Origin: VRUE01 sp963702175
GTDB lineage: Bacteria; Actinomycetota; Thermoleophilia; Solirubrobacterales; 70-9
Direction: 5' to 3'
Length of the DNA stretch: 64,000 nt
NCBI GenBank assembly: GCA_963702175.1
Contig: OY969721.1
Span: 1 to 64,000, forward strand
The notes beneath the pieces are model-generated. The model was not told where the DNA came from and searched no databases. It worked only from the letters and a program-made list of their open reading frames with translations. A program made the translations under genes and the position numbers. This document shows, in pieces, positions 50,808-58,664 of this stretch (its first letter is position 1; each line of letters begins with the position of its first letter).

Positions 50808-50946
50808 TAATCCCTGGCCACGGAGGCCAAGGGAGTGGGGGAACCACAGGGGAGACATCTTCCCGGGGGCGAATCGGACCGACGTGTCCGTAGCGCAGCT
50901 CTTTCAGCGCGAGCCCGACAGCTAACCCCGCCGGCTCGAGAAAGAG
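50808..50946 (+). ncRNA. ydaO/yuaA-type cyclic di-AMP riboswitch, copy 2
   Basis: Conserved blocks: CTAATCCC, AGGGAGTGGGGGAACCACAG, GGGGGCGAATCGGACC, GTAGCGCAGC and GAGCCCGACAGCTAACCCCG, followed by GAGAAAGAGAGGA. Typical RF00379 layout upstream of a cell-wall hydrolase, its commonest actinobacterial target. Confidence 0.92.
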
Positions 50947-50956
50947 AGGATGTACC

Positions 50957-51556
50957 TTGGTCGGTTCATTCAAGCGGCGCTCAGGCAAGGCCATGGCCCT
51001 ACCGCTGGCTCTACTTCTTCTGGCGCTGAGCGCTGCGGGCGCTCACGCTGCGATCTCCCCCGGCAAGGGCGGAATCAGCGCCACGCCGTCCCCGTCACCC
51101 GCGACGCCGCCTTCCGGCACGGAAACACCGGTCTACCCGATTCAGGGCCCGCACGAGTACTGGGACGGCTTCGGCGGGTCCCGTGGGCATGAGGGCGTCG
51201 ATATCGGCTCCCCGTGCGGAACGCCGCTGGTTGCCGTGCAGGCCGCCCGCGTGCGCTACCGCAAATACCACGGCGCCGCCGGCAACTACGTCGTGCTCGA
51301 CCTCAAGGGCTCGACTGTCGACCTGGCCTACATGCACCTGAGCGAACCCTCCGTCGCCCGCACCGGCCAGCGCGTCGCCACAGGCCAGTTGATCGGCTAC
51401 GTCGGCGACACCGGTAACGCCTCCGGCTGCCATCTCCACTTCGAGGTATGGGACGGGACCTGGTACGGCGGCGGCACGCCGGTCGACCCGATGCCCTTCC
51501 TCTCGTCGCTGGAGAGATCCAGCAAGCGCGCCGCTCGTCAGTCGTCCTCCCGATGA
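50957..51556 (+). CDS. secreted M23 metallopeptidase (LytM/murein endopeptidase)
   Basis: 199 residues. Signal peptide LPLALLLLALSAAGAHA, short Pro/Ser linker, then an M23 domain with zinc ligands HEGVD (HxxxD) near 77 and CHLHFEV (HxH) near 160. Start is TTG 50957, 7 bases after AGAGAGGA. It cuts peptidoglycan cross-links; riboswitch control links it to c-di-AMP and turgor or wall homeostasis. Confidence 0.9.
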   Translation: MVGSFKRRSGKAMALPLALLLLALSAAGAHAAISPGKGGISATPSPSPATPPSGTETPVYPIQGPHEYWDGFGGSRGHEGVDIGSPCGTPLVAVQAARVRYRKYHGAAGNYVVLDLKGSTVDLAYMHLSEPSVARTGQRVATGQLIGYVGDTGNASGCHLHFEVWDGTWYGGGTPVDPMPFLSSLERSSKRAARQSSSR

Positions 51557-51608
51557 GAACCCCTCGGGCCTTGCCTCAGGGCACCGGTTCGGCATAGGCT
51601 TGGCACCG

Positions 51609-51878
51609 ATGACGGTCAAGCTCCATCGCTGCTCGGCCATGTGGGCCAAGGTCAACGCGCACCCGTGCTGGAAGGTGCAGAAGGCGCTGGACGAGCAGGG
51701 GATCGAGTACGAGGTGGTCAAGGGACCGCTGCGGCCCGGGAAGCGCGAGGAGCTGGAGCAGATCTCGGGTCAGCGCAAGTACCCGACGATTGAGTTCGAG
51801 GACGGCCGCGCCTACCGCGCGGAGTCCGCGGAGATGGCCGAGCGCATCCGCGCCGGCAAGCTCTTTGAAACGAATTGA
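51609..51878 (+). CDS. glutaredoxin/GST-N-like thioredoxin-fold protein
   Basis: 89 residues from ATG 51609. Thioredoxin-like betaalphabeta: VKLHRCSAMWAKVNAHPCWK, VQKALDEQGIEYEVVKGPLR, KYPTIEFEDGRAYRAESAEM. Cys at AHPCWKV sits where glutaredoxins have the active-site loop but only one Cys is there. A strong terminator follows. Confidence 0.7.
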   Translation: MTVKLHRCSAMWAKVNAHPCWKVQKALDEQGIEYEVVKGPLRPGKREELEQISGQRKYPTIEFEDGRAYRAESAEMAERIRAGKLFETN

Positions 51879-51925
51879 ACTAGTCAGACGGTCTTGTCTA
51901 TAACCCGGGTGTTGGGGGCAAGGGG

Positions 51926-51974
51926 CGCATGGGCCCGGCCACCTAGCCGAGACCGGCTGGGCCCATGCGATTTT
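51926..51974 (+). terminator. Rho-independent terminator
   Basis: 15-bp stem CGCATGGGCCCGGCC / GGCTGGGCCCATGCG (one mismatch; 51926-51940 and 51955-51969) with a 14-base loop, then ATTTTCTTCTTT on the plus strand. It can also act for the minus-strand gene ending at 51986. Confidence 0.88.
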
Positions 51975-51985
51975 CTTCTTTGACT

Positions 51986-52258
51986 TCAGCCGCCGAGTAG
52001 CTGGTCGAAGCGCAGCGCCGCGCGGGTCGGCAGCACCATCTCGCCGTTTCGCTGAAGCAGGCCCGTTGCGATTAGGTCGCGGATGGCGCGTTCGACCGCG
52101 TCGCGCTGCGTGGCGTCACCCGACCCCTGGTCGAACTCGCGCAGCAGCTCCTCGAGGCTCGTCTGCACCGGGTGAAAGGCGAGGATGTATTGCAGGACCG
52201 CCGACTCGGTTCTGGTGTCCTCCTCGGCGCTGCTGCGTATCTGGCTGCGGTCGTCCAC
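51986..52258 (-). CDS. small winged-helix-like hypothetical protein
   Basis: 90 residues. SAVLQYILAFHPVQTSLEEL, RDAVERAIRDLIATGLLQRN, VLPTRAALRFDQL: the helix-helix-wing spacing of a small winged helix. Forty bases downstream of an ArsR-like gene on the same strand, probably one unit. Confidence 0.65.
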   Translation of the reverse strand: MDDRSQIRSSAEEDTRTESAVLQYILAFHPVQTSLEELLREFDQGSGDATQRDAVERAIRDLIATGLLQRNGEMVLPTRAALRFDQLLGG

Positions 52259-52298
52259 GTCTGCCTGGATAAGCCGGCCGGCACTCGATCTCTCCCCC

Positions 52299-52646
52299 TC
52301 AGGCCGCCGCCCGATTCCTCCAGCGACCGCGTCCGGGCTTGCGCCGGCCTTTGAGTGGCTCGGAGCTTTCGATCACGGAGCGCGCCCACTCGGCTTCGAT
52401 CGAGGGGAGGTAGAAGTGCCGCTCAGAGCCGCGGGAGGGCGTGGTCCGCACCAGCCTCACGGCGCCGCGGTTGGCGAGGACCCTGACGTGATAGCTGACG
52501 GTAGGGAGAGGGAAGTCGAGGCTCTCAGCCAGATCGCTCGGGCTACGCGGCAGCTCATCGGCGAGCGTCCGCAGGATCTCTCGCCGCAGCGGGTGGCTGA
52601 GGGCTAGCAGTAGGTCCGTGGTCCGAGACTCGTCGGCGCTTCCCAT
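52299..52646 (-). CDS. ArsR-like (HTH_20) transcriptional regulator
   Basis: 115 residues. LLLALSHPLRREILRTLADE, SPSDLAESLDFPLPTVSYHV, RVLANRGAVRLVRTTPSRGS: complete winged helix. No metal-binding Cys cluster. Related in pattern to the truncated ArsR-like protein at 20270. Its targets may be the neighbouring small gene or the GH15 gene upstream. Confidence 0.8.
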   Translation of the reverse strand: MGSADESRTTDLLLALSHPLRREILRTLADELPRSPSDLAESLDFPLPTVSYHVRVLANRGAVRLVRTTPSRGSERHFYLPSIEAEWARSVIESSEPLKGRRKPGRGRWRNRAAA

Positions 52647-52697
52647 GCCCTGAGAATATAGAGCAAACGAAATGAGTTGTCTGCCAGACGTTTACTC

Positions 52698-54593
52698 TCA
52701 GGCTTCTTCACGGACGCCGCCCATCTCGCTGAACACCGCGGTGACCCCACCGTCTTCGCGTTGCTCGTCGGCGATCACGTGGGAGACGGCGTTGATCAGC
52801 GCCAGATGGGTGAAGGCCTGGGGGAAGTTGCCGAGGTGGCGGCCGCTCGGCGCGTCCAGCTCCTCGGCATAGAGGTCGAGCGAGCCCGCGGCGGCCAGCA
52901 GCCGTTCGCACAGCGTCCGCGCCCGCTCCGGCTCGCCCATCTCCGAGAGCGCCGAGACCAGCCAGAAGGAACAGATCAGGAAGGTGCCCTCCTCGCCATG
53001 CAGTCCGTCGTCGGTCTCCTCGACTAGGTAGCGCAGGACCAGCCCGTGCTCGGTCAGGTCGTCGGCGATCGCCTCGACCGTGGCACGGACCCTGGGGTCG
53101 TCGGCCGGGAGGAAGCGCAGCAGCGGGATCAGCAGGGTGGAGGCATCGAGCGCGTCGGTCTCGTAGTGCTGGCGGAAGACGCCGTCGCGCACCCCACGCT
53201 CGAGGATCTCGGCACGGAACTCATCGGCCTTCCGCTGCCACTCCTCGGCTACGTCGTCGACGCCGACGCTGCGCGCCAGCCGCACCCCGCGATCGACCGC
53301 AACCCAGATCATCAGCTTCGAGGAGACGTAGTGCCGCGGCTCGCCTCGTGCCTCCCAGATCCCCTGGTCGGGATGCGGCCAGGCTTCGATCGCCGCCTCC
53401 ACCTGTTCGCGGATCAGTTTGCGATCCGCCGGCGTGCCGCTGCCGCGCAGCGCCTTCTCGTGCAGGTAGATCGAGTCGAGCAGGGCGCCCCAGACGTCGT
53501 TTTGTCGCTGGTCGAAGGCGCCGTTGCCGATCCGCACCGGCCGTGAACCGGCATAGCCGCCGAGGTGGTCGAGGGTGCTCTCGGTCAGGTCCTTCTCGCC
53601 GCCGATCCCGTACATGATCTGCAGGTTGGGGTCCTCGCGGCAGACGCTGAGCACGAAGCGCATGAAGTCGCGCGCCTCCTGGTCGAAGCCGAGCGTGTGC
53701 AGGGCCCAGAGGCTGAAGGTCGAGTCGCGGATCCAGCAGTAGCGGTAGTCCCAGTTGCGCTCGCCGCCGGGGGTCTCCGGGAGCGAGGTCGTTGGGGCGG
53801 CGACGATCGCCCCGGTCGGGGTGTAGGTCAGCCCCTTCAGCACGAGCGCCGAGCGCTGCAGGTGGACGCGCCAAGGGTGATCGGGGAAGTTGCCGTAGCG
53901 CAGCCAGGCGCGCCAGAACTCGCCGGTCGAGTCGAGCCGCTCCAGCGCCTCCGGCGCGCTGCGCGGGCCGCCGAGGTCGCTGTCGCCCCAGGACACGGCG
54001 CAGAAGCTGGTCTCGTCTTCGCGCAGCTTCACGCGTCCGCGGGCAGCGCCGCCCTCCAAGGTCAGCTCCATGTCGCTGGTCAGGTGCAGCTCGCTGCCGT
54101 CGTCGCCGCGCGCGGCCGCGCCACCGAGCTCGCCGCCGCTCCAGCTCGTCTCGCCGGCGCCGTAGCCGAAGCGCGGCAGGCACTCCATCTCCATCTCGAC
54201 ATGGCCGTCGATGCAGGTGACCAGCCGCAGCAGCGACTGGTCTGACTCGTGCTCGGTGCGCGGCCGCGTCCCGTCGGCGTCCTGTTCCTCCCACTCGGCG
54301 ATCGTCAGCGCGTCGTGGACCACGGCCCAGCCGGTGTCGGTGACCCAGGTGGTCTCGACGATCAGGGTGCCGGGCTGGTAGCGCCGGGCGAGCGGCACGG
54401 CGACACCATGCGGAGCGAGCCGGAAGTGGCCCGCGCCGCGGTCCAGCAGCGCCGCGAAGGCGCTCGGCGAGTCGAAGCGGGGCAGGCACAGCCACTCGAT
54501 CGAGCCCGCGAAGGAGACGAGGGCGCTGGTGTGGCAATCGGAGAGGAAGCCGTAGCTGCCGATCAGCGGAAAGCGGTCATTACCGGCACTCAC
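52698..54593 (-). CDS. glycoside hydrolase family 15 (trehalase/glucoamylase-like)
   Basis: 631 residues. N-terminal beta domain (LIGSYGFLSDCHTSALVSFA, SIEWLCLPRFDSPSAFAALL), then an (alpha/alpha)6 barrel with GGERNWDYRYCWIRDSTFSL near 275, LQIMYGIGGEKDL and EARGEPRHYVSSKLMIWVA. Actinobacterial members of this architecture include trehalases and glucan hydrolases; the substrate cannot be fixed. No signal peptide. Divergent from ctaG with 20 bases between starts. Confidence 0.9.
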   Translation of the reverse strand: MSAGNDRFPLIGSYGFLSDCHTSALVSFAGSIEWLCLPRFDSPSAFAALLDRGAGHFRLAPHGVAVPLARRYQPGTLIVETTWVTDTGWAVVHDALTIAEWEEQDADGTRPRTEHESDQSLLRLVTCIDGHVEMEMECLPRFGYGAGETSWSGGELGGAAARGDDGSELHLTSDMELTLEGGAARGRVKLREDETSFCAVSWGDSDLGGPRSAPEALERLDSTGEFWRAWLRYGNFPDHPWRVHLQRSALVLKGLTYTPTGAIVAAPTTSLPETPGGERNWDYRYCWIRDSTFSLWALHTLGFDQEARDFMRFVLSVCREDPNLQIMYGIGGEKDLTESTLDHLGGYAGSRPVRIGNGAFDQRQNDVWGALLDSIYLHEKALRGSGTPADRKLIREQVEAAIEAWPHPDQGIWEARGEPRHYVSSKLMIWVAVDRGVRLARSVGVDDVAEEWQRKADEFRAEILERGVRDGVFRQHYETDALDASTLLIPLLRFLPADDPRVRATVEAIADDLTEHGLVLRYLVEETDDGLHGEEGTFLICSFWLVSALSEMGEPERARTLCERLLAAAGSLDLYAEELDAPSGRHLGNFPQAFTHLALINAVSHVIADEQREDGGVTAVFSEMGGVREEA

Positions 54594-54613
54594 GGAGATG
54601 CCAAGCTACCACC

Positions 54614-55519
54614 GTGGACCTCCTCACCGCCCACGTTGCCGGCTCCTTCGTGCCGCTCGAGGTCGTGCCCCTGACTCTGGCGGGCGTCCTCTACTGGCAC
54701 CGCGTCATGGTTCTTTCCTGGGCTGGGCGGCCGGTGCCCGCCTGGCGCCAGGCCTGCTTCGGCGCCGGCCTGGCGACGATCGCGGCTGCCCTCTTCGGCC
54801 CGCTCGGCCACATGTCGGAGGAGTTGGTGATCGCCCATATGGCCGAGCACCTGCTGATCGCCGACATCGCCTCGCTCTTCCTCGTCCTCGGTCTGACCCG
54901 GTCGCTGCTGCAGCCGGTCCTCGCCGTGCACGCCTTCAACCGGCTGCAGTTCCTCGCTCACCCGGCGGTTGCCTTCCCCCTCTGGGCGCTCAACCTCTAC
55001 GCCTGGCACCTGCCGGCCCTCTACCAGGACGCCTACGGGGCGGCGCCAATCCACGCCTTCGAGCACGCCACCTTCCTGCTCATGGGCTGCCTGGTCTGGA
55101 TGCCGGTCTTCGGGCCGCTGCCGAAGCCGGCCTGGTTCACGGCGGCCTGGAAGGTCGGCTACGTAATCGCCGTGCGCTTCACCGGTGCCATCCTCGGCAA
55201 CGTGCTGATGTGGTCGGGCACGGTGCTCTACCCGATCTACGCCCCAGGCGAGCTCTACTGGGGGATCTCGCCGCTCGCCGACCAGAGCACCGCGGGCGTG
55301 ATCATGATGATCGAGGGCACCTTCCTCACCCTCGGCGCGCTTGCCTGGGTCTTCTTCGAGGTCGCCCGCGAAGGCGAGGAGAAGCAGCGTCTACTCGACC
55401 TCGCCGACGAGCGCGGCGTCGCCCTCGACGAGGAGAGGGCGCAGCGCGCCGTCGCCGCCGGGCACGGGGCGCGACTGGAGGAACGGCTGACCGCGGCTGG
55501 GAGCGACCCCGATCAGTAG
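54614..55519 (+). CDS. ctaG: cytochrome c oxidase assembly protein, caa3-type CtaG
   Basis: 301 residues, about 7 TM segments. Family motifs HMSEELVIAHMAEHLLIADI near 65, NLYAWHLPALYQDA near 135 and HAFEHATFLLMGCLVW near 155, with histidines able to bind copper. GTG 54614. Assists CuA/CuB site formation in cytochrome oxidase. Its stop overlaps the start region of the next gene. Confidence 0.88.
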   Translation: MDLLTAHVAGSFVPLEVVPLTLAGVLYWHRVMVLSWAGRPVPAWRQACFGAGLATIAAALFGPLGHMSEELVIAHMAEHLLIADIASLFLVLGLTRSLLQPVLAVHAFNRLQFLAHPAVAFPLWALNLYAWHLPALYQDAYGAAPIHAFEHATFLLMGCLVWMPVFGPLPKPAWFTAAWKVGYVIAVRFTGAILGNVLMWSGTVLYPIYAPGELYWGISPLADQSTAGVIMMIEGTFLTLGALAWVFFEVAREGEEKQRLLDLADERGVALDEERAQRAVAAGHGARLEERLTAAGSDPDQ

Positions 55520-57023
55520 CCAACTCGCTGAGCCGAGGCGGCTCGGACTGCTGACCCTGCTCGTCTTCGTCGTCGGCGCCGCCAGCCTCGGGGCTGAGAT
55601 TGCTGCGGCGCGGCTGCTGGCGCCCTACTTCGGCGCCTCGACGATCGTCTGGGCGAACACGATCGGGGTCGTCCTCGTCGCCCTCTCAATCGGGTACTGG
55701 CTCGGCGGGCGCTACGCCGACCGCCATCCTCACATGCGCGGCCTCTGCCTGGTCGTGCTTGCCGCCTCGGTGCTGATCGCGCTGATCCCCTTTGCCTCGC
55801 GTCCCTTCCTCGGCTTCTCGGTCGACGCCTTCGACGCGGTCTCGGTCGGCGGCTTCGCCGGGTCGCTGTTCGGTGTGCTGGTGTTGGTCGCGGTTCCGGT
55901 GACCCTGCTCGGCGCCGCCGCACCGTGGGCGGTGCGGCTCGCGGTCGACGACCTCGGCAGCTCCGGCGAGACGGTGGGGCGGCTCTACGCGATCTCGACC
56001 GCCGGCTCGCTGTTCGGGACGATGGCCTCGGCCCTGCTGCTGATCCCGTTGCTGGGGACGCAGCGCACCTTTCTTTGCTTCGCCTTGGCCCTGGCCCTAG
56101 TCGCGGTTGCGGGTCTCGGCTGGCGTTTCGCGGCCTTCCCCGCGGCCCTCGCCCTGACCCTGGTCGCGGTCCCCGTGGGGACGATCAAGGCCGCCGATAC
56201 CGGCCACGTCCTCTACGAGGCGGAGACGACGCACCAGTACGTGCGGGTGGTCGAACGCGACGACGGCAGCCGGGCGCTGGAGCTGAACGAGGGCCAGGCA
56301 GTGCACTCGCTCTACCGGCCCGGCAGCTACCTGACCGGCGATTACTGGGACGGCCACCTGGTGCTGCCCGCCGCCTCGCGGGCGCTGCCGCCGCGGCGGA
56401 TCGCGATCCTCGGCAACGCCGCCGGCACGGTGGCGCGCGCCTTCGGCCGCTTCTTCCCGGCGACCTACGTCGACGCGGTCGAGATCGACGGCGAGCTGAC
56501 CGAGATCGGCCGCCGCTTCTTCGACCTGCGCAACCGCCGCATGAAGACGCACGCCGCCGACGCCAGGCCCTGGCTCGAGCAGGCGGACGGGGGCTACGAC
56601 GCGATCATGGTCGACGCCTACCGCCAGCCCTACATCCCCTTCTACCTGGCGACGCGCGAGTTCTTCGAGCTGGCGCGCGAGCGCCTGGCGCCGGGCGGAA
56701 TCGTGATCGTCAACGTCGGCCACCCCGAGGGCGGCGAGGAGCTGGAGCGCGTGCTGGGACGGACGATGGCCGCCGCCTTCTCGACCGTGCTGCGCTACCC
56801 GATCGAGCCGACCAACACGTTGCTGGTGGCCGGCGAGGGCGCGCTCTCAGCGGCGCGCTTGCGCGACAGCGCCACCGCCCTGCCGCGACCCCTGCGACCG
56901 CTGGTGGGAGAGGCCGCTGCGGCGCTGGCGCCGCGCCTGCCCGGCGGCGAGGTCTACACCGACGACCGCGCCCCGGTCGAGTGGCTGGTAGATGCTTCCC
57001 TGCTGGAATATGCGAATGAGTAG
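55497..57023 (+). CDS. membrane-bound spermidine-synthase-like protein (start codon unusual)
   Basis: About 508 residues. N-terminal half has several TM segments (LGLLTLLVFVVGAASLGAEI; IVWANTIGVVLVALSIGYWL; GVLVLVAVPVTLLGAAAPW). C-terminal half is a spermidine-synthase-like Rossmann domain: RIAILGNAAGTVARAFGRFF, VDAVEIDGELTEIGRRFF and YDAIMVDAYRQPYIPFYLA. Coding continuity reaches back to 55491, but no ATG/GTG/TTG precedes ATG 55734, which would delete the first two TMs. CTG 55497 is given as the likeliest start; ATC 55512 or CTG 55551 are alternatives. Confidence 0.8.
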   Translation: MGATPISSQLAEPRRLGLLTLLVFVVGAASLGAEIAAARLLAPYFGASTIVWANTIGVVLVALSIGYWLGGRYADRHPHMRGLCLVVLAASVLIALIPFASRPFLGFSVDAFDAVSVGGFAGSLFGVLVLVAVPVTLLGAAAPWAVRLAVDDLGSSGETVGRLYAISTAGSLFGTMASALLLIPLLGTQRTFLCFALALALVAVAGLGWRFAAFPAALALTLVAVPVGTIKAADTGHVLYEAETTHQYVRVVERDDGSRALELNEGQAVHSLYRPGSYLTGDYWDGHLVLPAASRALPPRRIAILGNAAGTVARAFGRFFPATYVDAVEIDGELTEIGRRFFDLRNRRMKTHAADARPWLEQADGGYDAIMVDAYRQPYIPFYLATREFFELARERLAPGGIVIVNVGHPEGGEELERVLGRTMAAAFSTVLRYPIEPTNTLLVAGEGALSAARLRDSATALPRPLRPLVGEAAAALAPRLPGGEVYTDDRAPVEWLVDASLLEYANE

Positions 57024-57135
57024 GACGGCGAAGGCGTGGCTCGTGACGGGTCCGCTAGGGCGAGGCCTCGCTTTTGCGATCGACTTCGCGGTAGCGGTCC
57101 GCAACGGCCTGCGCTCGCGCCGCTCGACGCATTGA
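57016..57135 (+). CDS. 39-residue small ORF
   Basis: MSRTAKAWLVTGPLGRGLAF...RNGLRSRRSTH. ATG 57016 overlaps the preceding stop by 8 bases, and a hydrophobic centre is flanked by basic ends. Coupled position and codon use make it plausible as a small membrane-associated protein, but there is no family evidence. Confidence 0.4.
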   Translation: MSRTAKAWLVTGPLGRGLAFAIDFAVAVRNGLRSRRSTH

Positions 57136-57155
57136 ACACACTGGAGTGTGCTCAA
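57132..57155. promoter_or_regulatory. 24-bp near-perfect palindrome upstream of tig
   Basis: TTGAACACACT-gg-AGTGTGCTCAA: 11-bp arms with one mismatch, 55 bases before the trigger factor start. It is not CIRCE (TTAGCACTC) or HAIR (CTTGAGT-N7-ACTCAAG), though its outer TTGA/TCAA resembles the latter. No T-tract, so an operator is likelier than a terminator. Confidence 0.5.
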
Positions 57156-57210
57156 TCGAACGAACGGCGATGACTCGGGCACGGAACTGATCATCTAGGG
57201 TCAGTTGCAG

Positions 57211-58596
57211 ATGCAGACCACCGTCACCGAGCTTCCCGGTTCCCGCGCCCGGGTCGAGGTTGAGGTCCCAGCCAAGGACGTCGACCGCGGCGTCCAGCGT
57301 GCCGCCCGCTCTCTTGCGCGGGAGATGCGGCTGCCCGGCTTCCGCAAAGGAAAGGCGCCGCCGTCGCTGGTGATTCAGCGGCTCGGCTACGGCGCCGTGC
57401 TCGAGGAGGCCCTGCGCGACTCGCTACCCGAGTGGTACGAGCGGGCTCTGCTCGCCTCGGGGGTCAGCCCGATCGGCGACCCCAGTATCGAGCTGGTCTC
57501 CACGCCGCAAGACGAGGGCGAGCCGCTTGGTTTCAAGCTCGAGGTCGGTGTGCGCCCGCAGGCGAAACTGGGCGAGTACAAGGGCCTCGAGGTTGGCAAG
57601 GGCGAGCCGGAGGTGCCCGACGACATCGTCGAGCGGGAGATCGAGCGGGTTCGTGAGGGGTTCGCACGGCTCGAGCCGGTCGAGCGGGCAGCCGCCGAGG
57701 GCGACGTGCTGCTGATCGACTTCGAGGGCCTAATTGACGGCCAGGCGTTCGAGGGTGGCAAGGCAACCGACTACCGCATCGAGCTGGGCAGCGGCCAGCT
57801 GGTCGAGGGCTTCGAGGAGCAGCTCGCTGGCGCCAACGCGGACGAGCAGCGCGAGGTCAAGGTCTCCTTCCCAGGTGACTACCGCGCCGAGCAGCTCGCT
57901 GGACAGGAGGCAGTCTTTACGGTCACGGTCAAGGAGGTGCGCGAAAAGGTCCTGCCTGAGCTCGACGATGACCTTGCGGCCGAGGCTTCCGAGTTCGACA
58001 CCCTCGACGAGCTGCGCGCCGACATCCGTGAGAAGGTCTCGGAGGTCGCCGGGCAGCGGATCGAGGAGGATTTCCGCATCGCCGCAGTCGACGCCGCAGT
58101 CGACGCCGCGAACGTCGAGCTGCCAGAGGAGCTCGCCATGGCTCGCGCGGTAGAGCGCTGGGAGCGGGTCGAACGCCAGCTCGCCGCGCGCGGGATGAGC
58201 CCCGACGCCTACCTTCAGATGCAGGGCAAAAGCCGCGAGGAAGTGATCGAGGAATCGAAGCCGGACGCCGAACGCGAGCTGAAACGCGAGTCGGTGCTGG
58301 CGGCGATCGCCGAGGCCGAGGCGATCGAGGTCTCCGAGGAGGAGATGGTCGAGGCGCTCGTTCATACCGCCGAGCACGAGCGCACCACGCCGGAGAAGTT
58401 GCTGGCGCGACTGCAGGAGAACGGCCGTGACGCGATGGTCCGCGAAGACATCCGGATCCGCCGTGCGATCGACCTCGTCGCCGAGTCGGCGAAGCCGATC
58501 CCGCTCGAGCAGGCCGAGGCTCGTGAGAAAATCTGGACGCCGGAGAAGGAGCGCGAGCAGGCCGGCTCCCTCTGGACCCCTGGCTCCGAGTCCTAG
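57211..58596 (+). CDS. tig: trigger factor, ribosome-associated chaperone
   Basis: 461 residues. Ribosome-binding N-domain with the signature GFRKGKAP near 48, a PPIase (FKBP-like) domain about 150-245 (GDVLLIDFEGLIDGQAFEGG, LVEGFEEQLAGA) and a long helical C-domain. ATG 57211 has AGGG 10 bases upstream; TTG 57205 is possible. Folds nascent chains. Upstream of clpP and clpX, as in many bacteria, although a GGDEF gene intervenes. Confidence 0.93.
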   Translation: MQTTVTELPGSRARVEVEVPAKDVDRGVQRAARSLAREMRLPGFRKGKAPPSLVIQRLGYGAVLEEALRDSLPEWYERALLASGVSPIGDPSIELVSTPQDEGEPLGFKLEVGVRPQAKLGEYKGLEVGKGEPEVPDDIVEREIERVREGFARLEPVERAAAEGDVLLIDFEGLIDGQAFEGGKATDYRIELGSGQLVEGFEEQLAGANADEQREVKVSFPGDYRAEQLAGQEAVFTVTVKEVREKVLPELDDDLAAEASEFDTLDELRADIREKVSEVAGQRIEEDFRIAAVDAAVDAANVELPEELAMARAVERWERVERQLAARGMSPDAYLQMQGKSREEVIEESKPDAERELKRESVLAAIAEAEAIEVSEEEMVEALVHTAEHERTTPEKLLARLQENGRDAMVREDIRIRRAIDLVAESAKPIPLEQAEAREKIWTPEKEREQAGSLWTPGSES

Positions 58597-58664
58597 CCGG
58601 ACGTTCGAGCTTTCGCGCACGAGCCTGTGCAGCGGTTGTCTCCTGGGTAAGGATCATCGATGAG

